A DNA stretch of 64,000 bases from an uncultured Paracoccaceae bacterium (GCA_947493335.1 CANLQO010000001.1:1612001-1676000); one strand, 5' to 3'. Positions 9,223 through 18,849 are shown, counted from the stretch's first letter. Made by a program: numbers and translations. Notes: a model not told the origin generated them from the letters alone.

Positions 9223-10517
9223 CAGTCGGCAAACGGGTCCGTGACAAGGATGGTATCTTCGCGCTCGGGCGAGGTGGATACGAGTGCGACCGGGCACTGG
9301 ATCAACTCTTCAATCCGGCGGACGTATTTGATGGCCTGTGCTGGCAGATCAGCCCAGGACCGCGCACCTTCGGTCGATTCCGACCAGCCCGCGATCTCTT
9401 CATAAACCGGTGTGCAGCGCGCCTGCTGATCAGCGGCGATCGGCAGGTAATCCAGCGCCTTCCCATCCAGCATGTAGCCGGTGCAAATCTTCAGCGTCTC
9501 GAATCCGTCCAAGACATCCAGCTTGGTCAGTGAAATGCCGGTCACGCCAGAGGTCGCACAGGTTTGGCGTACCAGCGCCGCATCAAACCAGCCGCAGCGC
9601 CGCTTGCGCCCGGTCACGGTGCCAAACTCATGCCCGCGTTCTCCCAACCGCTGGCCGTCATCATCCTCAAGCTCGGTCGGAAACGGCCCCTCACCCACCC
9701 GGGTGGTATAGGCCTTCACGATCCCCAGCACATAGTCGATCGACGTGGGCCCGATTCCAACGCCGGTCGCGGCCTGCCCGGCAATGACGTTGGAAGAGGT
9801 CACAAAGGGATAGGTCCCGAAATCAATATCCAACAGCGCGCCCTGCGCACCTTCGAACAGGATGCGCTTTCCGGCCTTGCGTTGTTCGTTCAGTACCTTC
9901 CAGACGGGCGCGGCATAGGGCAAAATCTCGGCCGCGATCTCGCGCAGTTGGTCCAGCAGCGCGTCGCGATCCACTGGATCAATCCCCAACCCTTTGCGCA
10001 ACGGGTCATGATGCTGCAGCGCGCGATCGACCCGTGCCTCCAGCGTCGCGGGATCCGCCAGATCCGCCACGCGCACCGACCGGCGCCCCACCTTGTCTTC
10101 ATAGGCCGGACCGATGCCGCGACCGGTGGTGCCGATCTTTGTCCCGCGCGAGGCGGCTTCTTCGCGGGCGCGGTCAAGCTCTCCGTGGATGGGCAGAATC
10201 AATGGTGTGTTTTCGGCAATCATCAGGGTCTGCGGCGTGATATCGACACCGTCCTGCCGGATGCGCGCAATCTCTTCCGTCAAATGCCAGGGGTCGAGCA
10301 CGACGCCGTTGCCGATGACCGACAATTTGCCACCCCGCACCACGCCCGAAGGCAGCGCGTTCAGCTTGTAGACCTTGCCGTCAATCACCAGCGTGTGGCC
10401 CGCGTTGTGCCCGCCCTGAAACCGCGCGATCACATCTGCGCGCTCGGACAGCCAGTCCACGATCTTGCCCTTGCCCTCATCGCCCCACTGCGCACCAACG
10501 ACCACCACGTTTGCCAT
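9222..10517 (-). CDS. purA: Adenylosuccinate synthetase
   Basis: The 431-residue GTP-dependent enzyme that joins aspartate to IMP, the first committed step of AMP synthesis. The N-terminal [13 protein letters not shown] loop holds the catalytic Asp, followed by [12 protein letters not shown] with the catalytic His; [14 protein letters not shown] lies near residue 127 and [12 protein letters not shown] near 297. Length is typical. The stop codon overlaps the start of the DUF2842-like gene. It is a housekeeping gene transcribed away from the divergent membrane-protein gene at 10651. Confidence 0.97.
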   Translation of the reverse strand: MANVVVVGAQWGDEGKGKIVDWLSERADVIARFQGGHNAGHTLVIDGKVYKLNALPSGVVRGGKLSVIGNGVVLDPWHLTEEIARIRQDGVDITPQTLMIAENTPLILPIHGELDRAREEAASRGTKIGTTGRGIGPAYEDKVGRRSVRVADLADPATLEARVDRALQHHDPLRKGLGIDPVDRDALLDQLREIAAEILPYAAPVWKVLNEQRKAGKRILFEGAQGALLDIDFGTYPFVTSSNVIAGQAATGVGIGPTSIDYVLGIVKAYTTRVGEGPFPTELEDDDGQRLGERGHEFGTVTGRKRRCGWFDAALVRQTCATSGVTGISLTKLDVLDGFETLKICTGYMLDGKALDYLPIAADQQARCTPVYEEIAGWSESTEGARSWADLPAQAIKYVRRIEELIQCPVALVSTSPEREDTILVTDPFAD

Positions 10518-10650
10518 GTCTCAGCCCCTTGACCTCTGCAAAACTCCAAGCGCGTCTATAGTCGCCATCCCCGCAGGGTGAAACCGCAAAAAGCAGGTGG
10601 ACAGCCTGCATTTGCACCGGTCAAATACCGCAAAACCAAAAGAGGCGCAT

Positions 10651-11046
10651 ATGGGCTTTGTGATCAGATGGGTGGGCGCGCTGGCCCTGCTGGCGGCGAC
10701 TTACAATCCCACGCCGTGGAATTTCAGCCGCTGGGCAATGGCAAACTGGGAAACACAGCTTCCGTTGACGGTACTTTTTGGGCTGGTTCTGCTGATTGGC
10801 TATATCATCTATTTGCGCGCCACCCTGCGGTCCATCGGGCTGTTTGGCATGCTTTTGATCCTTGCGGTCGTCGGCACGATACTTTGGGTGTTGTATGATT
10901 TTGGCTGGCTCAATCTGGAAAACCCAAGCGTCAATACGTGGATTGCCATTGTTGCCCTGTCTTTGGTGTTGGCCGTCGGGCTGTCGTGGTCCATCGTGCG
11001 GCGGCGGCTGACCGGACAGGCGGATATCGACGACATTGATGATTAA
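10651..11046 (+). CDS. Conserved hypothetical four-helix membrane protein
   Basis: A 131-residue inner-membrane protein with four predicted helices: FVIRWVGALALLAATY, LTVLFGLVLLIGYIIYL, LFGMLLILAVVGTILWVLY and IAIVALSLVLAVGLSW. It ends in an Asp-rich tail. An in-frame upstream ATG/GTG extension to 10597 exists, but the ATG at 10651 follows an AGAGG ribosome-binding site. The product resembles unnamed membrane proteins common in Rhodobacteraceae next to secG; I do not assign a function. Confidence 0.75.
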   Translation: MGFVIRWVGALALLAATYNPTPWNFSRWAMANWETQLPLTVLFGLVLLIGYIIYLRATLRSIGLFGMLLILAVVGTILWVLYDFGWLNLENPSVNTWIAIVALSLVLAVGLSWSIVRRRLTGQADIDDIDD

Positions 11047-11125
11047 CCCCGCGATTTGAGGGTTGCGACAAGCCGCGCTGGCCATTAGATACCCAGCGTT
11101 CCCGCATGCCCCGGAAAGGCCGTCC

Positions 11126-11476
11126 ATGGAAAACGTTGTTCTTGTCGTTCACCTCATTCTGGCGCTCAGCCTGATTGGTGCCGTGCTGTTGCAGCGGTCA
11201 GAGGGCGGCGGTCTTGGCATTGGCGGCGGCGGCGGTGCGGCTGGTGCGCGGCCTGCGGCGACAGCCATGGGCAAGTTCACTTGGTTTTTGGCCATCGGTT
11301 TCATTGCCACCTCGATCGCGCTGACGATCATCGCAGCCGAGAAATCGGCAGGTGCCTCGGTGCTGGATCGTCTGACGGATGCGCCCGCCTCTGCACCCGC
11401 AGCGACACCTGATCTGGGCGAGAACCTGTTGCCGCCATCCAGCGACGACGCGCCGCTGGTTCCGTCGGGCAACTAA
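11126..11476 (+). CDS. secG: Preprotein translocase subunit SecG
   Basis: A 116-residue SecG, the small subunit of the SecYEG channel. Two membrane helices are visible (VVLVVHLILALSLIGAVLL and FLAIGFIATSIALTIIAA) separated by the Gly-rich cytosolic loop that follows LLQRSEGGGLG, the family signature. The Pro/Ala-rich C-terminal tail is longer than in E. coli, which is usual for alphaproteobacteria. Its place directly before pyrG supports the call. Confidence 0.93.
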   Translation: MENVVLVVHLILALSLIGAVLLQRSEGGGLGIGGGGGAAGARPAATAMGKFTWFLAIGFIATSIALTIIAAEKSAGASVLDRLTDAPASAPAATPDLGENLLPPSSDDAPLVPSGN

Positions 11477-11642
11477 GCCCTTCTAAATACACAAGTTGTG
11501 GCCATAATCGCGATTTCGGCCACAGGATGTTGCGTTCACGGGTTGCGCAACCTGGCCGAATCCGGCTATCCTTAAATCCCGTGGACATGCGAACCGAATG
11601 GGTCGCATCCAGAACGATTTTGGCACGGGAGCCCCTGAATAA

Positions 11643-13286
11643 ATGGCGCGTTTTATCTTTATCACCGGTGGTGTTGTCTCGTCGCTTGGCAAGGGGCTGG
11701 CCTCGGCGGCCCTTGGGGCGTTGTTGCAGGCGCGCGGCTATTCGGTGCGGCTGCGCAAGCTTGATCCCTATCTGAATGTTGACCCCGGCACGATGTCGCC
11801 CTTTGAGCATGGAGAGGTGTTCGTGACCGACGATGGCGCGGAAACCGACCTAGACCTTGGGCATTACGAACGCTTCACCGGCGTGCCCGCATCCAAAACG
11901 GATTCGGTCTCCTCGGGGCGGATCTATTCGGACGTGCTCGAAAAGGAACGCCGCGGTGATTATCTGGGCAAGACCATTCAGGTGGTTCCGCATGTGACCA
12001 ACCAGATCAAGGATTTCATCAGCATTGGCGAGGATGACGTCGATTTCATGCTGTGCGAAATCGGCGGCACCGTCGGCGATATCGAGGGCCTGCCCTTCTT
12101 TGAAGCGATCCGCCAGTTCAGCCACGACAAGCCCCGCGGGCAGTGCATTTTCATGCATCTGACCCTGTTGCCCTATCTGGCCGCCAGCGGGGAGTTGAAG
12201 ACAAAGCCGACCCAACACTCGGTCAAGGAATTGCAGTCCATCGGTATCGCACCGGACATTCTGGTCTGCCGGTCCGAACAGCCGATCCCGGAGAAGGAAC
12301 GCGAGAAAATCGCGCTTTTCTGCAATGTCCGCAAAGAAGCCGTCGTTGCGGCCTATGACCTCAAGTCGATCTACGAGGCGCCGCTGGCCTATCACGAACA
12401 GGGGCTGGATCAGGCGGTGCTGGACGCGTTCCAGATCAACCCGGCACCACAGCCCAAACTGGAAATTTGGCACGACGTCTATGACCGGATTCACAACCCC
12501 GAAGGCCGTGTGAAAGTTGCCATCGTCGGCAAATATACCCAGCTCGAGGATGCTTATAAGTCGATTGCAGAGGCACTGACCCACGGCGGCATGGCCAACC
12601 GGGTCAAGGTCAAGATCGAATGGGTCGATGCCGAGTTGTTCGACAAGGAAGACGCGGCCCCCTATCTGGAAGGCTATCACGCAATTCTGGTCCCCGGCGG
12701 CTTTGGGGAACGCGGCACCGAAGGCAAGATCAAGGCCGCGCAGTTCGCCCGCGAAAAAAACGTGCCGTACCTTGGCATCTGTCTGGGCATGCAGATGGCC
12801 GTGATCGAAGCCGCGCGCAATGTCGCGGGTATCAAGGATGCGGGATCCGAGGAATTTGATCACGAGGCCGGGAAAAAGCGTTTTGAACCGGTGGTTTATC
12901 ACCTCAAGGAGTGGGTACAGGGCAACCATCTCGTCGCCCGCAAGGCCGATGATGACAAGGGCGGCACCATGCGGCTGGGGGCCTATGACGCAACGCTGAC
13001 CGAGGGGTCAAACGTGGCAAAGGTCTATGGCAGCACCACGATCGAAGAACGGCATCGCCACCGCTACGAGGTGGATATCAAGTACCGCGAAAAGCTGGAG
13101 AAAGCCGGCCTGCTGTTCTCGGGCATGTCACCGGACGGCAAGCTGCCCGAGATTGTCGAATGGCAGGACCACCCGTGGTTTATCGGGGTGCAATTCCATC
13201 CCGAACTGAAATCAAAACCCTTTGCGCCGCATCCGCTGTTTGAAGGGTTTGTCAAAGCCGCCGTTGAGAATTCACGGCTGGTCTAG
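11643..13286 (+). CDS. pyrG: CTP synthase
   Basis: A 547-residue glutamine-dependent enzyme that aminates UTP to CTP. The N-terminal synthetase domain begins with [20 protein letters not shown], continues with [16 protein letters not shown] and [10 protein letters not shown], and the C-terminal class I glutamine amidotransferase domain carries the nucleophile in YLGICLGMQ near residue 382, with the His-Glu pair in GVQFHPE near the end. The gene starts at an ATG after a 166-base gap following secG, which must hold its promoter or a readthrough leader. Length and motifs are complete. Confidence 0.97.
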   Translation: MARFIFITGGVVSSLGKGLASAALGALLQARGYSVRLRKLDPYLNVDPGTMSPFEHGEVFVTDDGAETDLDLGHYERFTGVPASKTDSVSSGRIYSDVLEKERRGDYLGKTIQVVPHVTNQIKDFISIGEDDVDFMLCEIGGTVGDIEGLPFFEAIRQFSHDKPRGQCIFMHLTLLPYLAASGELKTKPTQHSVKELQSIGIAPDILVCRSEQPIPEKEREKIALFCNVRKEAVVAAYDLKSIYEAPLAYHEQGLDQAVLDAFQINPAPQPKLEIWHDVYDRIHNPEGRVKVAIVGKYTQLEDAYKSIAEALTHGGMANRVKVKIEWVDAELFDKEDAAPYLEGYHAILVPGGFGERGTEGKIKAAQFAREKNVPYLGICLGMQMAVIEAARNVAGIKDAGSEEFDHEAGKKRFEPVVYHLKEWVQGNHLVARKADDDKGGTMRLGAYDATLTEGSNVAKVYGSTTIEERHRHRYEVDIKYREKLEKAGLLFSGMSPDGKLPEIVEWQDHPWFIGVQFHPELKSKPFAPHPLFEGFVKAAVENSRLV

Positions 13287-13360
13287 ATTGCGCCTGCGGC
13301 GCCCCTGCGGGGCGGGGGGCGCACAAACGCGGACCGCGTGCCTGGGGTGAGGTCAGAATT

Positions 13361-13382
13361 TAAGTATTTTTGACCAGAAGAA
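13361..13382 (-). repeat. Intergenic repeat core, minus orientation
   Basis: On the minus strand this reads CTTCTTCTGGTCAAAAATAC, matching the cores at 48064-48091 and 48215-48244. It lies 46 bases downstream of the mipA-like gene in sense orientation. The two stem-loops seen in other copies are not clear here. A separate palindrome GCCCC-TGC-GGGGC at 13301-13313 lies behind pyrG. Confidence 0.7.
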
Positions 13383-13428
13383 GGTGGGTCGCACCGCGAG
13401 ACAGAAGCGTCAGCTCTGGCGGTGATGG

Positions 13429-14169
13429 TCAAAAGCCGAAGGAAAAGTCGCGTGTGACCACCAGACCAACGGTCACCTGATCGCTGGATTGGGTGATCGG
13501 GCTATTGGCGGCATCATTGAGCAATTCGTCATAGCGCAGCGTCCCGGTCAGACCCCAATCGGGGGTCAGGGCGTAATCGGCGCTAAGTTCAAAACCGCGC
13601 GACATGGCCCCGCCCGTCGCCTCGAATGCCACAAAGCTGCTGGCAGCCGCCTCTGCTGCGGTCACGCCAAAATAGGTGTTCGCGTAATCCGCATCACCGG
13701 CCAGAAGGCGCGGGCCGACACGCAGGGTCACCGCGTCCGAGGGGAAGAACAACAGATCGCCACCGATTTCGCCCACATAACCTTCGTGCCCGCCAAGACC
13801 ACGGCGCGCCACGGCGTAGACCTCAAAGTTGGGTCCGGTGTAGGTGACGCCGCCGCCCACTTCGAGGGCCGCGTCGATATCCGTCAGCCCGGTCAGTTCG
13901 TCATAATCCTCGGCCCGGCGCGGCCCGATATAGCGAAACGACCCGGTAAAGCCCAAGCCAAGCTTGTCCTCACCGCTGGTGCCAAGCGATCCGAAGGTGA
14001 ACCGATCCAGCGCAAAGCTGCCCGTCGGGCCGGTCACGTTGGTATCCGCGCCGAAATAACCCGGGGCAGATTGCGCGCCCAACCCAAGTTCAAACGCGAT
14101 GCCAGCGGGGCCATCCTGGGCCGCGGCAGCGGAGCCGATCAAAATCAGGGCAAGAAGGGGCAAGCGCAT
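13429..14169 (-). CDS. MipA/OmpV-family outer membrane protein
   Basis: A 246-residue outer membrane beta-barrel. It has a signal peptide (RLPLLALILIGSAAAAQ), the early QSAPGYFGAD motif, alternating amphipathic strands, YANTYFGVTAAEA in the middle as in MipA/OmpV, and a C-terminal strand ending in Phe (DFSFGF), the usual BAM recognition end. Family members act as scaffolds for cell-wall enzymes or as small porin-like proteins; the specific role here is unknown. Convergent with pyrG. Confidence 0.85.
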   Translation of the reverse strand: MRLPLLALILIGSAAAAQDGPAGIAFELGLGAQSAPGYFGADTNVTGPTGSFALDRFTFGSLGTSGEDKLGLGFTGSFRYIGPRRAEDYDELTGLTDIDAALEVGGGVTYTGPNFEVYAVARRGLGGHEGYVGEIGGDLLFFPSDAVTLRVGPRLLAGDADYANTYFGVTAAEAAASSFVAFEATGGAMSRGFELSADYALTPDWGLTGTLRYDELLNDAANSPITQSSDQVTVGLVVTRDFSFGF

Positions 14170-14259
14170 GGGCGTATCCTTTGTCTGATTGGCAAACTAG
14201 AGGGTTGTCAGGTGACTGCAAGGGTTGGCGGCGGCGATCTTTCCCCCTAAAGCGGGATC

Positions 14260-15054
14260 ATGCTGTCCTATCAACACCTCTATCACGCGGGCAATCTGGC
14301 TGACGTGCACAAGCACGCGCTTTTGGCTTGGATGCTGGCCTATCTGACCCGCAAGGACAAACCGCTTAACTATTTTGAGACGCATGCGGGCCGCGCCCTT
14401 TATGATCTTTCGGCGGATGAGGCGCGAAAGACCGGAGAAGCGGCCAAAGGCATTGAAAAGGTTGGCGATTGGTTCGACGCCGATCACCCCTACAAGCAGG
14501 CGCTGACGCAGGTACGCGCGCAGCATGGGCCGCAGGCCTATCCCGGTTCGCCCCTGCTTGCCGCCGAACTCTTGCGGTTTGAGGATCACCTGACGCTTGC
14601 AGAACTGCATCCGCAGGAATGCGCCGCATTGGAAAAGGCCATGGCGCCCTACCCTGCAACCGTGGTGCAGCGCGACGGTTTTGCCGAAGCGCTAAGCCGC
14701 ACGCCCCCCGATCCGCGGCGGGGCCTGCTGCTGTGCGATCCGTCGTTTGAGGTGAAGACAGACTATCGCACCATTCCGGAGTTCTTTGCCAAGCTGCACA
14801 AGCGCTGGAATGTGGGCATTCTGGTGCTGTGGTATCCGATCCTGACCAGCGATGCGCATCGCCCGATGGTGCAGGACCTGAAGGCACGGTTTGCGGACGG
14901 CATCGCGGCAGAGGTCAGCTTTCCCCCAGCCCGGCCGGGGCATGGCATGGTGGGCTCTGGCCTGTTTGTCGTGAATGCACCCTTTGGATTTGCCGAAGAG
15001 GCCGCCGCATTGGCGCAAAAATTTGCGCACCTGACTTACGAAAATCTGTGCTAG
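14260..15054 (+). CDS. rlmJ: 23S rRNA (adenine-2030-N6)-methyltransferase RlmJ
   Basis: A 264-residue S-adenosylmethionine-dependent methyltransferase that modifies A2030 of 23S rRNA. Typical parts are the start MLSYQHLYHAGNLADVHKH, the YFETHAGRALYDL SAM-binding motif near residue 38, GSPLLAAELLR near 96, and LLLCDPSFEVKTDY near 155. The catalytic motif IV, usually DPPY in E. coli RlmJ, reads DPSF here, a point to check against close relatives. Overall length and layout are normal. Confidence 0.9.
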   Translation: MLSYQHLYHAGNLADVHKHALLAWMLAYLTRKDKPLNYFETHAGRALYDLSADEARKTGEAAKGIEKVGDWFDADHPYKQALTQVRAQHGPQAYPGSPLLAAELLRFEDHLTLAELHPQECAALEKAMAPYPATVVQRDGFAEALSRTPPDPRRGLLLCDPSFEVKTDYRTIPEFFAKLHKRWNVGILVLWYPILTSDAHRPMVQDLKARFADGIAAEVSFPPARPGHGMVGSGLFVVNAPFGFAEEAAALAQKFAHLTYENLC

Positions 15055-15064
15055 GCTGCGCCCC

Positions 15065-15706
15065 ATGTGGCGTCTGATCCTGCTTTTCCTGCCCCTGCCC
15101 GCGCTGGCATGTGATCGAGCGGTGTGTCTGATCCCGGCCGAGGATCAGTTCTTTGCGCGTGAAGTGACGTTTGACGACCAGCCCAGCGGCTTTGGCGCGG
15201 GGCGCATGGTCACCGGGCTGATGACGCTGGACGGTGTGCAGATCGGGGAACGCTTTGCCGGACAGCTTTTGCGCAATGAGGGCGGGTTTGACCGGGTCGA
15301 GGGCACGCCGCTGGCCCCGCTGCAATTGCTGGCCGGCGCCGAGACGCAGAACATGACCGTGATCCGGCTGGCAGATACCGCTGTGCTGTCGGGTGATGGG
15401 CCAGCGGGATACCCTAAGCGCGAGGCGACGGGCGAAGGCGCGTTGGCGATCCTGTTTGACCGCGATCAGGTTGCGGTACGGTTCGACCTGCGCGGCGGCG
15501 AAGGTGGGGCGGCCACGGTGCTGTTCCTGCGGCGCGACGGCAGCCTGATTGACGTCGCCCAGCTCGAACCGCTGTCAGAGGCGGTTTACGCCTTCACCCG
15601 ACAAAACGGCGTGCGCGATATCGCCGGGTTGGTGCTGACCAATGCGGATCCGGATGGAATCGCATTGGACACATTGCTGTTTGACGGGGTGGATCAACTC
15701 AGTTGA
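15065..15706 (+). CDS. Secreted hypothetical protein
   Basis: A 213-residue protein beginning with a short signal peptide (WRLILLFLPLPALACDR). The mature part begins with two Cys residues in ACDRAVC and contains FAREVTFDDQPSGFGAG and LNADPDG-like sequence seen as LTNADPDGIALDTLLF, in a beta-rich pattern without charged clusters. I do not recognise the family. It starts ten bases after rlmJ and is probably cotranscribed with it. Its stop codon lies inside the first copy of a duplicated palindrome. Confidence 0.7.
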   Translation: MWRLILLFLPLPALACDRAVCLIPAEDQFFAREVTFDDQPSGFGAGRMVTGLMTLDGVQIGERFAGQLLRNEGGFDRVEGTPLAPLQLLAGAETQNMTVIRLADTAVLSGDGPAGYPKREATGEGALAILFDRDQVAVRFDLRGGEGGAATVLFLRRDGSLIDVAQLEPLSEAVYAFTRQNGVRDIAGLVLTNADPDGIALDTLLFDGVDQLS

Positions 15707-15737
15707 TCAGCTCAAGGGTGGATCAACTCAGTTGATC
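15687..15737. repeat. Duplicated palindromic element
   Basis: A 22-base unit occurs twice (15687-15708 and 15716-15737), spaced by 29 bases, each with the palindrome GATCAACT-C-AGTTGATC. The first copy contains the stop codon of the upstream gene; the second lies 16 bases before the TerB start. Either stem-loops at an mRNA 3' end or a paired protein-binding site is possible. Confidence 0.85.
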
Positions 15738-15753
15738 GTCCTATATCGGCCCC

Positions 15754-16188
15754 ATGTTTGGTGAATTCCTCAAGCGGTTAACCGCCCCGACCCCTGAACC
15801 GATGGTTGATGATGATGCGCGTCTGGCGCTTGGTGCTTTGCTGGTGCGGCTGGCCCGCGCCGACGGCCATTTTGACGCCGATGAAAAGGCGCAGATCAAG
15901 GCGATCCTTGAACAGCGTTTTGCATTGACTGACGCCAGCGCCCTGCTCACCGATTGTGAAACGCTGGAGGCCGAGGCCCCCGACACCGTCCGCTTCACCC
16001 GCGCGATCAAGGATGCCGTGGCTTACGAGGATCGGCTCGGCGTGATTACCGCCATGTGGCAGGTCGTGCTGGCGGACGGGGTGCGGGATGCGCAGGAAAA
16101 CAGCCTGATGCGGATGGTTGCCCCGATGCTGGGCGTCACCGATCAGGACAGCAACGCCGCGCGCCGCCGGATCGAAGCCAGCCAATGA
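15754..16188 (+). CDS. TerB-family (tellurite-resistance-like) protein
   Basis: A 144-residue all-helical protein of the TerB/DjlA-like fold. LVRLARADGHFDADEKAQI near residue 30 and VVLADGVRDAQENSLMRMV near 106 are the two repeated D-G-x-x-x-x-x-E metal-binding segments typical of the family. No other tellurite genes are near, so resistance is not implied; the domain is widely used as a small cytosolic module. Its stop overlaps the ATG of the next gene. Confidence 0.85.
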   Translation: MFGEFLKRLTAPTPEPMVDDDARLALGALLVRLARADGHFDADEKAQIKAILEQRFALTDASALLTDCETLEAEAPDTVRFTRAIKDAVAYEDRLGVITAMWQVVLADGVRDAQENSLMRMVAPMLGVTDQDSNAARRRIEASQ

Positions 16189-16937
16189 TCGCCAGCCTTC
16201 CGATGTATGACCGCCCGGCCAATGCCGCGGCGCATGACCGCCTGTGGGCCGGCATACGAGACGGGTTGCGCGATGCCGGTCTGGACGCGCCCAATACCCT
16301 TAGCCGTGATGTGCTTTATCGCGACAGTTGGGGTCGTGATGACCTTGTGCTGGGGCAAATCTGCGTTTTGCCGTGGAAGCTGCGGTTCGCGGGCAAGCTG
16401 ACCCTGATCGGGGCGAGCGACTATGGCGTGGACACTTGCCCGCCCGGGTTCTTCAATGCCGTGATGGTGGCGCGCGCTGATGATCCGCGCGAGGCGGCAG
16501 AACTGGTCGGGGGCCGTTTTGCTGCCAATGCCCTGCATTCGCAGTCGGGCTATGGTGCGGCGATGAACTTTGCCAATCGCGTGGGCCTGATCCTGCCCGA
16601 CCCGGTAATCACGGGTGCCCATGACAAAAGCGTTGCCATGGTGGCCGAGGGGACAGCCGATTTCTGCTTTATCGACGCCCATACCTTTCGGATGCAGCAG
16701 ACCGATCTGCCTGCCGCGCGCGCCTGCCGCATCGTGCATCGCACCCGTCCTGTGCCGGGGCAAAGCTTTGTCACGCGGCCCGGTCAGGACCCCGCCCCCT
16801 ATTTCGCCGCGATCAAAGCGGCCATTGCGGGGCTGAGTGCGTCTGACCGTGCCACGCTGGGTCTGCGCGACATCATCCGCCTGCCTGATGCGGCCTATGA
16901 CATCACAATCGCGCAAGGCGTTGCATTTCCGGACTGA
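16185..16937 (+). CDS. PhnD-like phosphate/phosphonate-binding family protein without signal peptide
   Basis: A 250-residue periplasmic-binding-like protein (type 2 fold). GRDDLVLGQICVLPWKLR, SGYGAAMNFANRVGLI and CFIDAHTFRMQ follow the pattern of the PhnD/phosphonate-binding group, in which a small anion is held between lobes. The start at 16185 overlaps the TerB stop; it gives no hydrophobic leader, so the protein looks cytosolic or lacks a recognisable export signal. It lies just upstream of the ABC ATPase, so it may supply ligand recognition for that unit, but this is inference. Ligand unknown. Confidence 0.7.
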   Translation: MIASLPMYDRPANAAAHDRLWAGIRDGLRDAGLDAPNTLSRDVLYRDSWGRDDLVLGQICVLPWKLRFAGKLTLIGASDYGVDTCPPGFFNAVMVARADDPREAAELVGGRFAANALHSQSGYGAAMNFANRVGLILPDPVITGAHDKSVAMVAEGTADFCFIDAHTFRMQQTDLPAARACRIVHRTRPVPGQSFVTRPGQDPAPYFAAIKAAIAGLSASDRATLGLRDIIRLPDAAYDITIAQGVAFPD

Positions 16938-16973
16938 TTGCGCCCTACTCCGTGCGAAGCAAAAGGGGACGGC

Positions 16974-17744
16974 ATGGACCAGCCAGTCATCGAAATCCGC
17001 GATCTGCACAAATCCTACGGCGCGTTAGAGGTGCTCAAGGGCGTCGATATCACTGCGCCGACCGGGCATGTTGTCTCACTCATCGGGTCATCGGGCTCTG
17101 GCAAATCGACGCTTTTGCGCTGCGCCAATCTGCTTGAGGACAGCCAACAGGGTGACGTGATATTTTGCGGCGAACCGGTGCTTTGGAAAGGGTCGGGCCT
17201 GAACCGGCACCCCGCCGACAAGGCGCAGATGATCCGCATCCGCACCAACCTGTCGATGGTGTTCCAGCAATTCAACCTTTGGGCACATATGACCATCCTG
17301 CAAAATGTGATGGAGGCACCGGTCACCGTGCTGGGCCGCGACAAGGCCGAGGTAGAGGACAAGGCGCGCGGATACCTCGCCAAGGTCGGCATCGGCGACA
17401 AATGCGACGTCTACCCGGCACAGCTTTCCGGCGGGCAGCAACAACGCGCCGCCATCGCCCGCGCGTTGTGTATGGAGCCAAAGGCGCTTTTGTTTGACGA
17501 ACCGACCAGCGCGCTGGACCCGGAACTGGAGCAAGAGGTGGTCAAGGTCATCAAGGCACTTGCCGAGGAAGGCCGCACCATGCTGATCGTGACCCACGAC
17601 ATGCGGCTGGCCCATGACGTCAGCGACCACGTGGTGTTCCTACATCAGGGCCGGATCGAAGAAGAAGGCGCACCGGGCGAGCTGTTCGGAAACCCCAAAT
17701 CGGAACGTCTGCGCGGCTTTCTGTCGGCCACCGTCCCGGCCTGA
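16974..17744 (+). CDS. Amino-acid-type ABC transporter ATP-binding protein (GlnQ/HisP-like)
   Basis: A 256-residue ATPase with Walker A GSSGSGKST near residue 40, a Q-loop (MVFQQFNLWAH), the signature LSGGQQQR near 152 and Walker B ALLFDEPTSALD near 170, plus the switch His in IVTHDM. The sequence is of the polar amino-acid/opine class. The ATG at 16974 follows AAAAGGGGAC. The rRNA methyltransferase gene follows one base after its stop, and the matching binding protein and permeases come after that, so the methyltransferase seems inserted inside the transport operon. Confidence 0.92.
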   Translation: MDQPVIEIRDLHKSYGALEVLKGVDITAPTGHVVSLIGSSGSGKSTLLRCANLLEDSQQGDVIFCGEPVLWKGSGLNRHPADKAQMIRIRTNLSMVFQQFNLWAHMTILQNVMEAPVTVLGRDKAEVEDKARGYLAKVGIGDKCDVYPAQLSGGQQQRAAIARALCMEPKALLFDEPTSALDPELEQEVVKVIKALAEEGRTMLIVTHDMRLAHDVSDHVVFLHQGRIEEEGAPGELFGNPKSERLRGFLSATVPA

Positions 17745-17745
17745 G

Positions 17746-18849
17746 ATGGACACTTTTGAGATTTTTCTAACCGGCACGCCGGGGCTGGATGATGCGCTGC
17801 TGGCTGAAACGCGGGCCTTGGGATTTGATGCACTGGCCGTTCCCGGCGGCGTCGCGTTTCAGGGCGGCTGGGCGGACGTCTGGCGCGCGAACCTGCAAAG
17901 CCGGGGGGCCACCCGGGTGCTGGCGCGCATCGGCAGTTTCATGGCGTTCCATCTGGCGCAACTGGACAAGCGTGCGACGAAGTTCGACTGGGCGGCGATA
18001 CTGCACCGCGATGTGCCGGTGCGGGTCGAGGTGTCGAGCCGTAAATCCAAAATCTACCATGCGGGCGCCGCCGCCCAACGGATCGAAAAAGCGTTGAAAG
18101 ACAACGGCTTCAAACTCGAAGCTGATGCGCCTGTGCAGATCAAGGTCCGCATTGACGATAACCGTGTGACCCTTTCGGTCGATACCTCGGGCGAGAGCTT
18201 GCACAAACGCGGCCACAAGGTCGCGGTGAACAAGGCGCCAATGCGTGAAACCCTTGCCGCATTGATGTTGCGCCGGTGCGGCTATGACGGCGCAGAACCT
18301 GTGATCGATCCCATGTGCGGCTCCGGCACCTTTGTGATCGAGGCGGCAGAAGTGGCCCGCGACCTTTGGCCCGGCCGCAGCCGCGACTTTGCCTTCAAGC
18401 GATTGGCAAGCTTTGACGCCGCCGCCTTCGCACAACTGAAGGCCACGATGGCCCCCCGTCCTGCCACGGGCCTCGCCTTTTATGGCTCTGACCGGGATCA
18501 GGGTGCGATCCAGATGGCGACGCAAAACGCCGATCGCGCGGGCGTGGGCGATCTGACCACTTTCGCCTGCCACCCGTTCAGTGACCTGCAACGGCCCGCA
18601 GGGCCACCCGGTCTGGTGATCATCAACCCGCCCTATGGCGGCCGGATCGGCAAGAAACACATGCTTTACGGCCTTTACGCCGCACTTGGCACGGTGCTGA
18701 AAGACCGTTTCACCGGCTGGCGCGTGGGTGTCGTGACCTCTGAGCCGGGGCTGGCGCGCGCAATGGCCCTGCCCTTTGGCGACACCGGCCCGGTCATTGC
18801 GCATGGTGGTTTGAAAGTCCGACTTTACCAGACCACGCCTTTGCCGTGA
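17746..18849 (+). CDS. THUMP-domain class I SAM-dependent RNA methyltransferase (RlmL/Trm-like)
   Basis: About 367 residues. The N-terminal THUMP-type part (IFLTGTPGLDDALLAETRA, then KIYHAGAAAQRIEKAL) binds RNA; the C-terminal Rossmann methyltransferase carries VIDPMCGSGTFVIEAAEV (SAM-binding) and VIINPPYGGRIG (NPPY catalytic motif). It would methylate guanine in rRNA or tRNA; the target cannot be read from sequence, and it is shorter than fused E. coli RlmKL. The ATG is one base after the ATPase stop codon. An in-frame extension further upstream overlaps the ATPase gene and is not used. Confidence 0.88.
   Translation: MDTFEIFLTGTPGLDDALLAETRALGFDALAVPGGVAFQGGWADVWRANLQSRGATRVLARIGSFMAFHLAQLDKRATKFDWAAILHRDVPVRVEVSSRKSKIYHAGAAAQRIEKALKDNGFKLEADAPVQIKVRIDDNRVTLSVDTSGESLHKRGHKVAVNKAPMRETLAALMLRRCGYDGAEPVIDPMCGSGTFVIEAAEVARDLWPGRSRDFAFKRLASFDAAAFAQLKATMAPRPATGLAFYGSDRDQGAIQMATQNADRAGVGDLTTFACHPFSDLQRPAGPPGLVIINPPYGGRIGKKHMLYGLYAALGTVLKDRFTGWRVGVVTSEPGLARAMALPFGDTGPVIAHGGLKVRLYQTTPLP

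Noticed and set aside
9564-10532. 322-codon plus-strand frame over purA
   Set aside because: Antisense to a complete purA and has no domain features.
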